Positions 15,299 through 24,467 of a DNA stretch of 64,000 bases are shown here, one piece after another. Positions within the stretch are counted from its first letter, which is position 1. Each line of letters starts with the position of its first letter. The translations under genes were made by a program, and so were the position numbers. Under the pieces are notes generated by a model that saw only the letters and a program-made list of their open reading frames with translations, did not search any database and was not told the origin of the DNA. Source of the DNA: Solibacillus sp. FSL R7-0668 (GTDB taxonomy: Bacteria > Bacillota > Bacilli > Bacillales_A > Planococcaceae); contig NZ_JBBOUU010000001.1 of the NCBI RefSeq assembly GCF_038006205.1, positions 1,676,001 through 1,740,000 of the forward strand, in the 5' to 3' direction.

Positions 15299-17227
15299 TT
15301 GTACAAATCGATAGGCGTATTAGCACATGTAGACGCTGGAAAAACGACATTTTGTGAGCAATTACTTTTTCATACACAGGCAATCAAAAAACGAGGGCGC
15401 GTGGATCATCAGGATGCCCATTTAGATAATCATGCGATTGAGCGTGCGCGTGGCATTACCATTTTTGCGGAGCAGGGGCGCTTTCAATACAAAGGACATA
15501 CATATACTTTAATTGATACACCCGGTCACGTCGATTTTGCACCAGAAATGGAGCGAGCCATTCGTGTAATGGATGCGGCGATAATTATTGTAAGCGCGGT
15601 AGATGGCATTGAAGGACATACAGAAACCGTGTGGCAATTACTCCAGCAGCATAAGATCCCAACCTTTATATTTATTAACAAAGTCGATCGAGAAGGAGCG
15701 GATATTGACAAAGTCATGCAGGCGATTCAGCAAGAGCTTTCCCCTAATGCACTACTTTTAACAGATGGGATAGATGCTACCGTAAAGGAGTGGTTAGCCG
15801 AGCGTGACGAAACGTTAATGGAGTTATTTTTTAATGGAGAATTAACGGATGAGCAAAGTTTAGTAGGTTTACGTCAACTCGTACAAAATGGGCAAGCCAT
15901 TGTTTGCATGCCTGGCTCCGCATTAAAAGATGAAGGGATACTTGATTTTTTTAATGCTGTAGATACGCTGACAACAACCGAATTTAATAACAATGCCAAG
16001 TTTGGAGCGACAGTATTTAAAATTCGCCACGATCAGAAGCAACGTATAACTTTTATGAAATCAACTGCAGGTATATTGAAAGTGCGAGATGAGTTTACGT
16101 TTGGTCACGCAACAGATAAAGTAACAGAAATTCGTCTGTATAATGGCTCCAGCTTTACATCTGTACAGCAAGTGGAAGCAGGTGATATTTTTGCAGTGAA
16201 AGGACTATCTACACCGGTCATTGGTGATGTTTTAGGAAATGAACATGAAAAAGCAGCTTTTGATATGGTGCCAACCTTGCAGGCAAAGGTAAACTATGAT
16301 GGACCATTACACGTAAAGGAATTAACACGTATTTTCCGTGAGCTAGAAGCAGAGGAACCGAGTCTTCGCGTCTTGTGGAATGAGCAGTTTCAAGAAATAT
16401 CGGTTCATGTGATGGGCGTTATTCAGCTTGAGGTACTAGTGGAGGTGTTGAAAGAACGTTTTTCAATTGAAGTGACATTCGGCAAGCCACAAATCTTATA
16501 TAAAGAAACGATTAAAAATGCTGCGATTGGATACGGTCATTTTGAGCCATTAAAGCATTATGCGGAGGTGCATATAAAACTAGAGCCAAATCCACGTGGC
16601 AAGGGGATTACGTTTGCAAATGCTTGTCATGCGGATGATTTAACAATTGGACATCAACGCTTAATAGAGCAGCATCTATTCGAGCGTGATCATCATGGGA
16701 TTTTAACGGGCTTTCCAATAACCGACATTCACGTAACGCTTCTTACAGGGAGAGCACATAATAAGCATACAGCTGGCGGAGATTTTCGTGAGGCCACATT
16801 GCGTGCACTAAGACAAGGGCTCGAGCAAGTAGACAATCTTCTATTAGAGCCATTTTACCGTTTTAAAATGAAGGCGAGCAACGAACATATTGGCCGTATG
16901 ATGAGTGATGTTCAGCAAGCAAGTGGTACATTTGAAGCCCCTATACTAACGGAGCAAAGTGTGACGATTTTTGGTCGCGCACCCGTTGCAACATTCATGG
17001 ATTACAGTACCCAATTTGCGGCATTTACAAACGGAAAAGGGGCCTTGACACTGCAATTTGATGGCTACGATGTTTGTCATAATACGGAAGAAATTATCGA
17101 GCAAATCGCTTACAATAAAGATGTAGATCCAGCTTATTCATCTTCCAGCATCTTTTGTGCGAAGGGGAAGGGCTATAGTGTTCCATGGGACGAGGCTAAA
17201 GCTGCCATGCATTGCGATGTAGAGTAA
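15299..17227 (+). CDS. TetM/EF-G-like translational GTPase
   Basis: A 642-residue GTPase of the tetracycline ribosomal-protection type. G motifs: AHVDAGKTT (8-16), RGIT (about 50-53), DTPGHVD (about 73-79), NKVD (about 127-130). EF-G-like domains II-V follow. Real TetM-type proteins pull tetracycline off the ribosome; this one is flanked by ordinary chromosomal genes and has no mobile context of its own on the left side, so it may be an intrinsic, diverged relative. Resistance is not proven. The start appears to be TTG 15299 (AAGGAAAG about 12 nt upstream); an in-frame stop lies just before it. Confidence 0.8.
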   Translation: MYKSIGVLAHVDAGKTTFCEQLLFHTQAIKKRGRVDHQDAHLDNHAIERARGITIFAEQGRFQYKGHTYTLIDTPGHVDFAPEMERAIRVMDAAIIIVSAVDGIEGHTETVWQLLQQHKIPTFIFINKVDREGADIDKVMQAIQQELSPNALLLTDGIDATVKEWLAERDETLMELFFNGELTDEQSLVGLRQLVQNGQAIVCMPGSALKDEGILDFFNAVDTLTTTEFNNNAKFGATVFKIRHDQKQRITFMKSTAGILKVRDEFTFGHATDKVTEIRLYNGSSFTSVQQVEAGDIFAVKGLSTPVIGDVLGNEHEKAAFDMVPTLQAKVNYDGPLHVKELTRIFRELEAEEPSLRVLWNEQFQEISVHVMGVIQLEVLVEVLKERFSIEVTFGKPQILYKETIKNAAIGYGHFEPLKHYAEVHIKLEPNPRGKGITFANACHADDLTIGHQRLIEQHLFERDHHGILTGFPITDIHVTLLTGRAHNKHTAGGDFREATLRALRQGLEQVDNLLLEPFYRFKMKASNEHIGRMMSDVQQASGTFEAPILTEQSVTIFGRAPVATFMDYSTQFAAFTNGKGALTLQFDGYDVCHNTEEIIEQIAYNKDVDPAYSSSSIFCAKGKGYSVPWDEAKAAMHCDVE

Positions 17228-17321
17228 CGGTGCTTCGTTCGTGTATTATTGACTCGTAGTAGGCAGTTTTCCACGGTGGTTGAGGTGGGAATAAATGCTA
17301 AAATCATCACGCTTGGCAAAA

Positions 17322-17352
17322 AAGGAGTGTCCCTCTCAGACACTCCTTAGTT
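17322..17352 (+). terminator. Terminator after the TetM-like gene
   Basis: A 10-bp perfect stem (17322-17331 with 17339-17348) is followed by a short T-rich stretch, immediately before the IS200 left end. Confidence 0.7.
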
Positions 17353-17364
17353 CTTGTATGTTTT

Positions 17365-18057
17365 GAAAACCCCCTGCTATGCGGGGGGTTCCGGAAAGCT
17401 TTTAGCTATGGACAAGAAAAAAACTCCAGTCGTACAATAGAGTCAGGTCTGGACAACCGACTATGTACGAAAGGAGTATCCAAATGGATAATAAAAGTTT
17501 AGCACATACAACCTGGAATTGTAAGTATCACATCGTCTTCGCGCCAAAGTATAGAAGACAAGTCATTTATGGAAAGATCAAAGCAGATATCGGGCAAATT
17601 TTACGCCAGTTATGTGAACGAAAAGGTGTGGAAATTATTGAAGCTACAGCGTGCCCGGATCATATTCATATGTTAGTAAGTATCCCGCCCAAATTAAGTG
17701 TGTCACAATTTATGGGGTATTTAAAAGGGAAAAGTAGTTTAATGATTTTCGATCGACATGCCAATTTAAAGTATCGATATGGCAATCGTCAATTTTGGTG
17801 TAGAGGTTACTATGTAGATACAGTGGGACGAAATAAAAAAGTCATTCAGGCGTACATTCAAAACCAATTACAAGAGGACAGATTGCACGACCAAATGACG
17901 ATGAAAGAATTTATTGACCCGTTTACAGGGGAAGAAATGAAGCGTAGTAAAAAATAAATCAGCCGCTTTAGCGGTAGTAGGAAACGTAGTGCAGGTGCCA
18001 GACCGTTCAGTGCGTCTTTAGACGTGGGCCAGTAACAACGCGTTTCACGCGCAGTGC
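17365..18057 (+). mobile_element. IS200/IS605-family element (tnpA only)
   Basis: The element is about 690 bp. Its left end holds a hairpin of C-rich and G-rich arms (about 17367-17390), and its right end several small hairpins (17959-17976, around 18015-18030, and an ACGCG hairpin at 18037-18052), the subterminal structures expected for single-strand transposition. There is one tnpA and no tnpB. It abuts the IS1182 copy at 18058 with no spare sequence. Exact ends were not determined. Confidence 0.75.
17484..17957 (+). CDS. tnpA: IS200-type Y1 transposase TnpA
   Basis: A 157-residue HUH single-strand transposase. The metal-binding HUH is HIHM at about residue 62-65 (CPDHIHML), and the catalytic tyrosine is probably in QAYIQNQL near 130. 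Length is normal for IS200/IS605 TnpA. The start is ATG 17484 with AAAGGAG about 8 nt upstream, not the ATG seven codons earlier. The gene looks intact. Confidence 0.92.
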   Translation: MDNKSLAHTTWNCKYHIVFAPKYRRQVIYGKIKADIGQILRQLCERKGVEIIEATACPDHIHMLVSIPPKLSVSQFMGYLKGKSSLMIFDRHANLKYRYGNRQFWCRGYYVDTVGRNKKVIQAYIQNQLQEDRLHDQMTMKEFIDPFTGEEMKRSKK

Positions 18058-19981
18058 AAGGGGCTGTCTAATAAGTCCCTAAAATAAACAGGTGTAGAAA
18101 AACGAGTCGTTTTTCTACACCTGTTTTTGTGTTTTTATCCAGATCTCTTGAAAGTAGCTGGCGGATGCCCGCTACTTTCAAGAGATTGTGAGCCAATGCC
18201 ACTATCCCAAATTCTGTGGAAACCTTATCGATGCCCCGCAGTAAAAATCTGCGGAACGACCGATTGCCCTTGATGTGACCAAAAACACTTTCTACGTCGA
18301 TTTTACGTTGCGCGTAGATTCGTGATTTCTCTTCACATTCAAGGGCTACTTTTGCCTTTGCTTTCATTTCTTCAAAAATCGGATTCCATTGTACTTGGCG
18401 ATTGCCTTTGGCTTTTGTACAGAGCGCCTTCAATGGACATTCAGAACAGTCTTCACATTCATAAACTTTTAGACTTTGTTCAAAACCTGAGGCATTTTTT
18501 TTATTTAGATATTTTTTAAACGTAACTTTTTGCCCATTTGGACAAATAAAATGATCTTCTTGTTCGTTGTAAGCCCAATTTTTCGCATGCTTGATATTCT
18601 TTTTATAGCTACGTGATTTTTCTTTTAAATACATGCCATATGGGATTAAAAAATCGAATCGAGGTTCTATTTCGTCACCTATCGCATAAAGATAATTTTC
18701 TTCACTTCCATAACCAGCATCCGCTATGACTGTTTTCGGCATCGGCAAACTAGACGCTGCTAATTTCTCTAAGTGTGGAATAAAACAGCGCGTATCAGTT
18801 GGACGTTGATGCATGGAGTAAAATAAAATAAATTGATTTTCTGTAGCCATTTGAACATTGTAAGCTGCTTTTAGTTGCCCATTTTTCATGTGATCATCTT
18901 TCATCCGCATAAAAGTTGCGTCATGATCTGTTTTCGAAAAGCTATTACGGTCACCAAAGATTTCATGTTGTTTTTTGTATTTGTCCAAGCGAGGGAGGAA
19001 ATCTTCGCGAATTAATTTGAGTGGTTTCTTTAGTACACTACGCTGTGAACGGATTTCTTTACGTACAGTGACATTTTCTTCAGCTTCAATTGCGTCTGTT
19101 AAGGCATTTACTTGTGCTTCTAATTCCTGCGCTATCGTTTCTAATTGTGCTGGTGTCGCGTCTTCTTTCAAATTATCGACAGTAGATTGTATGCATTCAG
19201 ATTCTGTTATTTCTTGAATATGTAGAATGGTTTCTCGAATCTTTTCTTTTAGTTTCTCTTCAAAATTTTTAGTCGATTTCTTCCATACAAAAGAATACTT
19301 ATTGGCATCAGCTTCAATTTTTGTGCCATCCAAAAAGTAATTTTCCATTGTAATATAGTTTTGTTCGATAAGAAGGTGAATCATTTGTTCAAATAGCGAA
19401 TCCATCATATTTTTTAATTGATGTGAACGAAAACGATTAATTGTACGATGGTCTGGTTTCTGTCCTGCCGCCAACCACATTGCAGGTAAATTCTCATGAA
19501 GCAATTTTTCAATCCCACGAGAAGAGTACACCTTTTGTGAATACCCGTAGAGAATCACTTTCGTCATCATTTTTGGATGAAAAGAGCTACGACCGCCACC
19601 TTTGTAGTGAGAGAAAAAGACTTGGTCATCTATCAGTTCAATCATTTCGTCAATTACACGTGATATATGTTTTGTAGAAATCGTGTCTTGAATATCAAAA
19701 AGGGAAATCCCTTGTTTATTGTTATAAGGAATAAATGTAGGAATGGAATGACCTGTTTTAGGAACGGTAGTTTCTTCTGAAAGCTGGAGTGGAAGTGATG
19801 TTTGTTCAGTGTTATAATTTTGGTTAGTAGTTTTAGGATTACTCATAAAAATCGTCCTCTCTGTAAATGGTGTTGTGGTGACTTCATTTTACAATAACGG
19901 ACGATTTTTTTGTGCTTATTTTTAAATTTAAAATAGGGCTGCCACCAAAAGTCATTTCAATGACTTTTGGGACAGCCCCTT
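18058..19981 (-). mobile_element. IS1182-family insertion sequence, copy 1
   Basis: The element is 1924 bp counting its AAGGGGCTGTC...GACAGCCCCTT ends. It matches the copy at 54923-56846 in reverse orientation: the encoded transposase is identical and the terminal sequences inspected match base for base. The transposase stop lies only 10 bp from one end. No target duplication is seen (flanks CAGTGC and GATTTA). It inserted exactly at the hairpin-rich right end of the IS200 element. Confidence 0.9.
18068..19846 (-). CDS. IS1182-family transposase, copy 1
   Basis: A 592-residue DDE transposase with the DUF772-type N-terminal domain (about 45-165), an acidic coiled region (about 195-280) and a C-terminal DDE_Tnp_1_6-type catalytic part holding VIADAGYGSEENY near 385 and a Zn-like cluster with CEDCSECPLKALC near 475. 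Identical in protein sequence to the 55058-56836 copy. It starts at ATG 19846 with a GAGAGGA ribosome site. The frame is intact, so it is potentially active. Confidence 0.95.
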   Translation of the reverse strand: MSNPKTTNQNYNTEQTSLPLQLSEETTVPKTGHSIPTFIPYNNKQGISLFDIQDTISTKHISRVIDEMIELIDDQVFFSHYKGGGRSSFHPKMMTKVILYGYSQKVYSSRGIEKLLHENLPAMWLAAGQKPDHRTINRFRSHQLKNMMDSLFEQMIHLLIEQNYITMENYFLDGTKIEADANKYSFVWKKSTKNFEEKLKEKIRETILHIQEITESECIQSTVDNLKEDATPAQLETIAQELEAQVNALTDAIEAEENVTVRKEIRSQRSVLKKPLKLIREDFLPRLDKYKKQHEIFGDRNSFSKTDHDATFMRMKDDHMKNGQLKAAYNVQMATENQFILFYSMHQRPTDTRCFIPHLEKLAASSLPMPKTVIADAGYGSEENYLYAIGDEIEPRFDFLIPYGMYLKEKSRSYKKNIKHAKNWAYNEQEDHFICPNGQKVTFKKYLNKKNASGFEQSLKVYECEDCSECPLKALCTKAKGNRQVQWNPIFEEMKAKAKVALECEEKSRIYAQRKIDVESVFGHIKGNRSFRRFLLRGIDKVSTEFGIVALAHNLLKVAGIRQLLSRDLDKNTKTGVEKRLVFLHLFILGTY

Positions 19982-20025
19982 GATTTATGGGATAGTTGTA
20001 GTTAATGTAAGCTCACGCATCCAAA

Positions 20026-20871
20026 TTATTTAATGGTGCGCTTAAATAAAATACCTAGTGTACTTGGTCCGCAATGAGTGGAAACCGTACAGCCGGCATT
20101 GGTTACAAGAATTTCATCGAATTGGACTTCGCGATTAATCATCGCTTTTACTTGATCGACAAGTTCATCTGGGCAATCAGGGTGGGTAATGAAAATACGT
20201 GATGTATCAATATCTGTTCGATTTTCAAGGCGATCCTTGACATATTTTTCGAGGCAGCTTGCAAACTGCCCCCTGTATTTTTTGCCCACTTCCATTTTTC
20301 CTTGAACAACTTCAATAGAGGGTTTAATTTTTAAAAGGGTTGCGCCAAATGCTTCAAGGCTTGAGCAACGACCACCACGTTTTAAATAATCCATTTTATC
20401 GATTACAAAGCTCGCCTCGACCTCTGGAATAAGCGCTAAAATACGTGCTTCGATTTCCTGTGCACTACAACCCTTCTGCGCTAGTTCCGCAGCTTCAATG
20501 ACTAGCAAGCCACTGCCAGTTGATAAATTTTGAGAATCGATGACGATTAGGTTATCGAAGTTTTGAGCAGTTAATCGCGCGTTTTGGTAGCATGATGAAA
20601 ACGCGCTCCCCAAACTAATATGAATGACGGTATCAAAATCCTTTGTAAATGGCTCAAAAAACTGCTCGTATTCATATGTATTAATCGCAGCTGTCGAGCA
20701 AGTTTTATTTTCAACACTGACAAAATGGAAAATATCTTTGGGCGTAATATTGACGCCATCTAAAAAATCTTCTTCATTTACCAAAACATGCAAAGGTGCA
20801 AGTGAAATATCATACTTCGCCAGCAATTCTGGCGATAAATCACATGTACTATCCGCTGTTATTTTTATCAT
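20026..20871 (-). CDS. DegV family fatty-acid-binding protein
   Basis: A 281-residue DegV-fold protein of the FakB type, which binds a fatty acid and presents it to the kinase FakA for phospholipid synthesis. Typical motifs: ITADSTCDL at the start, CSTAAINTYEY near 58-68 (the Ser/Thr that holds the carboxylate), HISLGSAFSS near 91-100, and the C-terminal STHCGPSTLG. The start is ATG 20871 with AGGGGTG 6 nt upstream, not GTG 20880. It is monocistronic, next to IS1182 copy 1 whose end lies 45 bp past the stop. Confidence 0.9.
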   Translation of the reverse strand: MIKITADSTCDLSPELLAKYDISLAPLHVLVNEEDFLDGVNITPKDIFHFVSVENKTCSTAAINTYEYEQFFEPFTKDFDTVIHISLGSAFSSCYQNARLTAQNFDNLIVIDSQNLSTGSGLLVIEAAELAQKGCSAQEIEARILALIPEVEASFVIDKMDYLKRGGRCSSLEAFGATLLKIKPSIEVVQGKMEVGKKYRGQFASCLEKYVKDRLENRTDIDTSRIFITHPDCPDELVDQVKAMINREVQFDEILVTNAGCTVSTHCGPSTLGILFKRTIK

Positions 20872-21025
20872 AAAAGTCACCCCTAGCGTAAATTTCTATT
20901 AAATTGTATCATGGAATATTTTAGAAAATGAAGCGAAAAGTAAGACCTCCTTAAAAAGTGGTACTAGAGAAGGGCAAAATAGATGGAAGAAAAAAATAAT
21001 AGTGATATATATGCGAGGTGAACAT

Positions 21026-21445
21026 ATGTTAAGAACTCCATTAGGAAACATTGTGATAAACGTAAACGGTCAGCGCGTTCATTATGAAACTCACAAATTA
21101 ATGAATAATCGGCAAACATGCCCAGATGTCAATGGACGATTTATCGTTCAAATCGATCTCGATGTACCATGTGCAGAAGTGAACTGTATTCTGGACGGTG
21201 ATTTTGATTACAGTGATATCGAAAGTGGCGAGCATTTAGAGGCGCTATCGTTTTACACGAATGATACTAAATTAACGATTGGTGTAGAAGCGGATTTTAC
21301 CGTGCAACAGGGGGGCTATCTAGCAAACGGCATTATGCTACAAGCTGCTGGAACAATAAGCTTTGGTGTTTGCTGGTTAACACCGTATTCAGAGGTGAAT
21401 GAAGTACAAACTTGGTATGGTGCAGATTTATATCGAGTTAGATAA
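21026..21445 (+). CDS. Hypothetical protein, 139 residues
   Basis: A soluble acidic protein with no signal peptide or membrane segment and a beta-rich look; three Cys at around 32-60 and one near 116. No family recognised. The start is ATG 21026 (GAGGTG 6 nt upstream), eight codons after the first possible start. It is single-gene and convergent with the 21587-21928 gene across a strong terminator. Confidence 0.55.
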   Translation: MLRTPLGNIVINVNGQRVHYETHKLMNNRQTCPDVNGRFIVQIDLDVPCAEVNCILDGDFDYSDIESGEHLEALSFYTNDTKLTIGVEADFTVQQGGYLANGIMLQAAGTISFGVCWLTPYSEVNEVQTWYGADLYRVR

Positions 21446-21527
21446 AGGTTAAATAAGTTTGATCGAAAATCGCTATTAAGCCTAAAGTATACTTTTTTCA
21501 ATTTAGTTAACTTAAAAAGAAATTTGA

Positions 21528-21560
21528 AAAGCCTTATACTTAAGTATAAGGCTTTCAAGA
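21528..21560. terminator. Bidirectional terminator
   Basis: A 28-bp perfect palindrome (21528-21555) lies between two convergent genes. Flanking runs are only moderately T-rich on each strand. Confidence 0.75.
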
Positions 21561-21586
21561 TTTTAACTGTTAAAATCTATAGGAAA

Positions 21587-21928
21587 TTAAAGAATCGGTG
21601 TTAATTCTGAGTGCACAAACCGTTGGGCATCAATGATAACACCTGAAGCTGTTCGACCGTAAACGCTATACAATCCGCCAGTTTGGTTCGGAACAATTTC
21701 AACTTCATATTGAAACGCGCCCCCTACACCCGGAGTTACAAAAGTAGAAGCATTTGCATTTGCAGCAAATGGTGTAGTAGATACTAGTTGTCTTGTTCCG
21801 TTAAGTCTAAAAACTCGGACTACTCCAGTAAGCAAGCCCCCAGAAAGGTTGAGAACTTTAATACGAACGTTAGTCGCATTAGCTGGTTGATTTCCTTGAT
21901 TTTCAATTGGACCAGTAGTTAAAGGCAT
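21587..21928 (-). CDS. Hypothetical small beta-sandwich protein
   Basis: A 113-residue protein without Cys, rich in Asn, Thr, Val and Gly, beginning MPLTTGPIENQGNQPANAT. It has no signal peptide. Composition and length recall small surface or spore-coat-type proteins of Bacillales, but I cannot name a family. The ribosome site AAGGAGGTG is near perfect with 8-nt spacing, implying strong translation. Confidence 0.55.
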   Translation of the reverse strand: MPLTTGPIENQGNQPANATNVRIKVLNLSGGLLTGVVRVFRLNGTRQLVSTTPFAANANASTFVTPGVGGAFQYEVEIVPNQTGGLYSVYGRTASGVIIDAQRFVHSELTPIL

Positions 21929-22688
21929 GTGAAATTCACCTCCTTAAAAGTAAAAGTTCATAATCTGCAGATTATATTTTCATAGTATGCAGTACCTTGT
22001 TACATACTCTAGTCTTATTACTCATGTTTCTACAAAAAATAAAAATTTATGGTTTGTTTAGTAGACAATGTATCAATGGAAAAACTGTAAAAAAAGGTGA
22101 GCGAATATACCAAGACATATTACCGTAGTATATACACCTAATTTTGTAAGAGTAAATTAGGCAATCAAACAGTCTGAAAATTTCTATAGTCTACCTGATA
22201 AGATTTTGAAATTTTCTCCAAAGTAGCAGGGGAGGGCATTGATTTTGTCCCTCTATGTGGATCGTAGTCTTTTTTGATGTTCAGGTAGTAGTTGGGAGAA
22301 ATACCAATTCGTTTTGCAGCAGTAGGGATAGATTCTTCCCACGTAATTTAATCAGTAGTTCTTGTAGTTACATTTCCTTCACCTGGAAATGTATATGTTT
22401 TTTATTAAATGTATTTAAAGCTTCGCTGAATTACTATTCCAGTTCAGAATAGATTGTTTGTTTTGAATGTATTGAATTAGTCGCTTTACCACAAAAGTTT
22501 CATCAACCTGAAAGAGCTACTGAATCAGACGAATATTTTGTAACGTGCAATCGTAAATATTTTAGAAATCCAACATAAAAGTAGGGATGGCTGCATGAAA
22601 CGTGATTTGGTTGGTCTTATACGCTTGATATTCTACAACTAATTTAGGTGATTTCCTTTGTCATCCAGTACAGTATGTAATAATACGT
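21929..22688. other. 760-bp stretch without a convincing gene
   Basis: No frame here shows a ribosome site plus recognisable protein; the longest, at 22255-22452, looks like chance. Base composition is AT-rich and uneven. It probably holds the promoter of the divergent 21928 gene and decayed DNA continuous with the remnant at 22689-23146. Confidence 0.5.
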
Positions 22689-23146
22689 ATGTTAATTCAT
22701 GACAAATCTCTTGCCATTTTTATTGTGGTGTTAATGTTTTATTCATATAAAATGAATGCTTTATTACTTGTGAAAAGGGCTGGGGCATCGTGGGTTTCTG
22801 CCGGTAAAAGGTACCGAGCACATTTCGAGGTTAAGAGTAATTGGGTCATGTCGAAAGGGTACAAGCTAGGGGGAAAGGTAATTGTTACCTTCAACAGAAA
22901 GCTAAAAGTACAATTAATCGTCACAGATGATACAAAGGAGGCAGAAATTGTGCAAAAGAGGTAAACAAAAAAGAGGCAGTCCCATCAGCAAGGGCAAAAG
23001 ATACGGTTGAGTGGGCGAAAGCAAACGGTGTATCAGAGGGAACGTTTTTTAAGCGACCAGCCATACGAGAAGAAGTTTTTACGTGGCTTCATAATGTGTT
23101 TAATAAAAATAAAATTAAATTCAAAGCCCGTCATTACTGCAATTAA
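22689..23146 (+). pseudogene. Decayed, frameshifted ORFs, possibly prophage endolysin remnant
   Basis: A 91-codon frame (22689-22964) lacks a ribosome site and resembles nothing I know. Just after it, another frame (about 22930-23146) reads DTVEWAKANGVSEGTFFKRP followed by AIREEVFTWLH, which resembles the C-terminal repeat found after phage N-acetylmuramoyl-alanine amidases of Bacillus phages (WAxxNGISDGT...TREEV). It has no start codon in frame. I read this as leftover of a lost prophage or lysis gene. The assignment is weak. Confidence 0.35.
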
Positions 23147-23168
23147 ACAGTAATGACGGAATTTTTTT
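23128..23168. terminator. Terminator before the ridA 3' end
   Basis: A 12-bp perfect stem (23128-23139 with 23148-23159) is followed by ATTTTTTT on the plus strand; it also closes the minus-strand ridA gene. Confidence 0.8.
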
Positions 23169-23172
23169 CATT

Positions 23173-23556
23173 TTACTCTGTGTGTGCAATAGCGCTAATT
23201 TCGATAAATTGCTCTGGGAAAGCTAAATAATTAACTCCTATGAGGCTACCAGCTGGGCGATGCTGTCCCATATATTCCTTGAAAATTTGTAAAACTGACT
23301 CGGTATGCTCTTTTGCATTTGTCAAATAGATTTCGACATAAGCAAGGTTGGATTTAGTTACATCAAATCCCTCTAGTATCCGATCTAGATTTTCAAGTGT
23401 TTGTCTAGTCTGAGCTTGAATATCGTTCTCGCCAATAAAAGTACCCTCCGAATCATGGGAAAATTGCCCCGAAATATAGATTGTGTCATTGACGCTGTAA
23501 CCTTGGGTGATTCCGTGATCCCAAAGGTCATGATTGTAAGTTTTTACATTACTCAT
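23173..23556 (-). CDS. RidA family (YjgF/YER057c/UK114) protein
   Basis: A 127-residue trimeric RidA-fold protein. Family members deaminate reactive enamine/imine intermediates. Seen here are YISGQFSHD (about 27-35), the QTRQTLENL helix and YVEIYLTN. The usual C-terminal catalytic Arg region reads GQHRPAGSLIGVNYLAFPEQ, retaining R near 100. Some subgroup members lack deaminase activity, so exact role is open. Ribosome site AAAGGAGAG. It is divergent from a HxlR regulator that may control it. Confidence 0.85.
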   Translation of the reverse strand: MSNVKTYNHDLWDHGITQGYSVNDTIYISGQFSHDSEGTFIGENDIQAQTRQTLENLDRILEGFDVTKSNLAYVEIYLTNAKEHTESVLQIFKEYMGQHRPAGSLIGVNYLAFPEQFIEISAIAHTE

Positions 23557-23617
23557 TTCTTTCTCTCTCCTTTACTTGGAATTAAGCTAAGTATAAAATG
23601 AACACAACTAAATAAAT

Positions 23618-23642
23618 AGTACGCACTTTTTTGATAGGTACT
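23618..23642. promoter_or_regulatory. Possible HxlR operator
   Basis: AGTAC (23618-23622) and GTACT (23638-23642) form an interrupted inverted repeat in the ridA-hxlR divergent region. HxlR proteins commonly bind such spaced repeats. The evidence is only position and symmetry. Confidence 0.4.
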
Positions 23643-23665
23643 ACCAGAAAGGATAGTGTAAAAAC

Positions 23666-24004
23666 ATGGGGATGTCTGATTATATAGAAAAAGGAAATGT
23701 TCTTGAGACGCCATTTGGGTATACAATTTCAGTGATTGGGGGCAAGTGGAAAATGTTGATTCTTTATTTGTTGGCAGAAAATCAAATTGTTCGATTTAAT
23801 GAACTAAAGAGGAAAATTGGCTCTATTACCTTCAAAACATTAAGTGCACAACTTAAAGAATTGGAAGCAGATGGAATGATTATAAGGAAAGAATATCCTC
23901 AAATCCCCCCTAAAGTGGAATACAGTCTTACACATAAAGCGGAAGCTCTATTACCTGTATTGGAGCAATTATGTGATTGGGGAGTAAAAAATCATAATAA
24001 TTAG
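23666..24004 (+). CDS. HxlR-family winged-helix regulator
   Basis: A 112-residue MarR-like HxlR regulator: TISVIGGKWKMLILYLL (about 20-36), FNELKRKIGSITFKTLSAQL (recognition region) and EYSLTHKAEALLPVLEQL. There are no Cys, so it is not a YodB/HypR-type thiol redox sensor. A GAAAGGA ribosome site is upstream; MGM gives two possible starts. The divergent ridA-like gene is the likely target. Confidence 0.88.
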   Translation: MGMSDYIEKGNVLETPFGYTISVIGGKWKMLILYLLAENQIVRFNELKRKIGSITFKTLSAQLKELEADGMIIRKEYPQIPPKVEYSLTHKAEALLPVLEQLCDWGVKNHNN

Positions 24005-24088
24005 CTTTTTTTGTATTTAGGTGAGTTATATGGATTACAACTGTTCGAATACATGGTTGTAGTTGACGATCAATTAACTAAATGAAAC

Positions 24089-24123
24089 GAAGCCCATTAC
24101 CATTACAGTAGGGGGCTTTTTTC
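24089..24123 (+). terminator. Terminator after hxlR-like gene
   Basis: AGCCC...GGGCT hairpin with some mismatches (about 24091-24116) followed by TTTTTT. Confidence 0.6.
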
Positions 24124-24140
24124 ATTTATGTGAGTACTAA

Positions 24141-24467
24141 TTATGATTTCTTATTGTAATCGTTATTTTTTTTCTTTGCTATTTCAGAAAAATCTACTTC
24201 TTTACCAGCTTCCATGTTATAACTCGGGGTATTTACTCTTGTATGCGAGTTCGAAGCAATATCCTCTTCTTCATTTAATGGTTTCATAAGAATTGGTATT
24301 GAAATTAGTCCAGCAAGTCCAACTAGAGTATAAATAATCCTCGACAATACTGAAGTTTGCCCGCCAAATATATAAGCCACTAAATCAAATCTGAAAAATC
24401 CAATTAGTCCCCAGTTTATGGCACCAATAATTACTAGAACTAAGGCGATTCTATATAATGTTCCCAT
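24141..24467 (-). CDS. DUF378 family membrane protein (YuzA-like)
   Basis: A 108-residue protein with two membrane helices (about 5-27 and 38-62); GAINWGLIGFF and the SRIIYTLVGLAGL segment are the DUF378 signature, as in B. subtilis YuzA. The C-terminal 45 residues are hydrophilic and longer than usual for the family. GGAGGTG lies 9 nt before ATG 24467. Function is unknown; relatives are small envelope proteins. Confidence 0.85.
   Translation of the reverse strand: MGTLYRIALVLVIIGAINWGLIGFFRFDLVAYIFGGQTSVLSRIIYTLVGLAGLISIPILMKPLNEEEDIASNSHTRVNTPSYNMEAGKEVDFSEIAKKKNNDYNKKS

Noticed and set aside
22255-22452. A 65-codon frame
   Set aside because: No ribosome site, odd composition with many Ser, Phe and Cys, located in decayed DNA.
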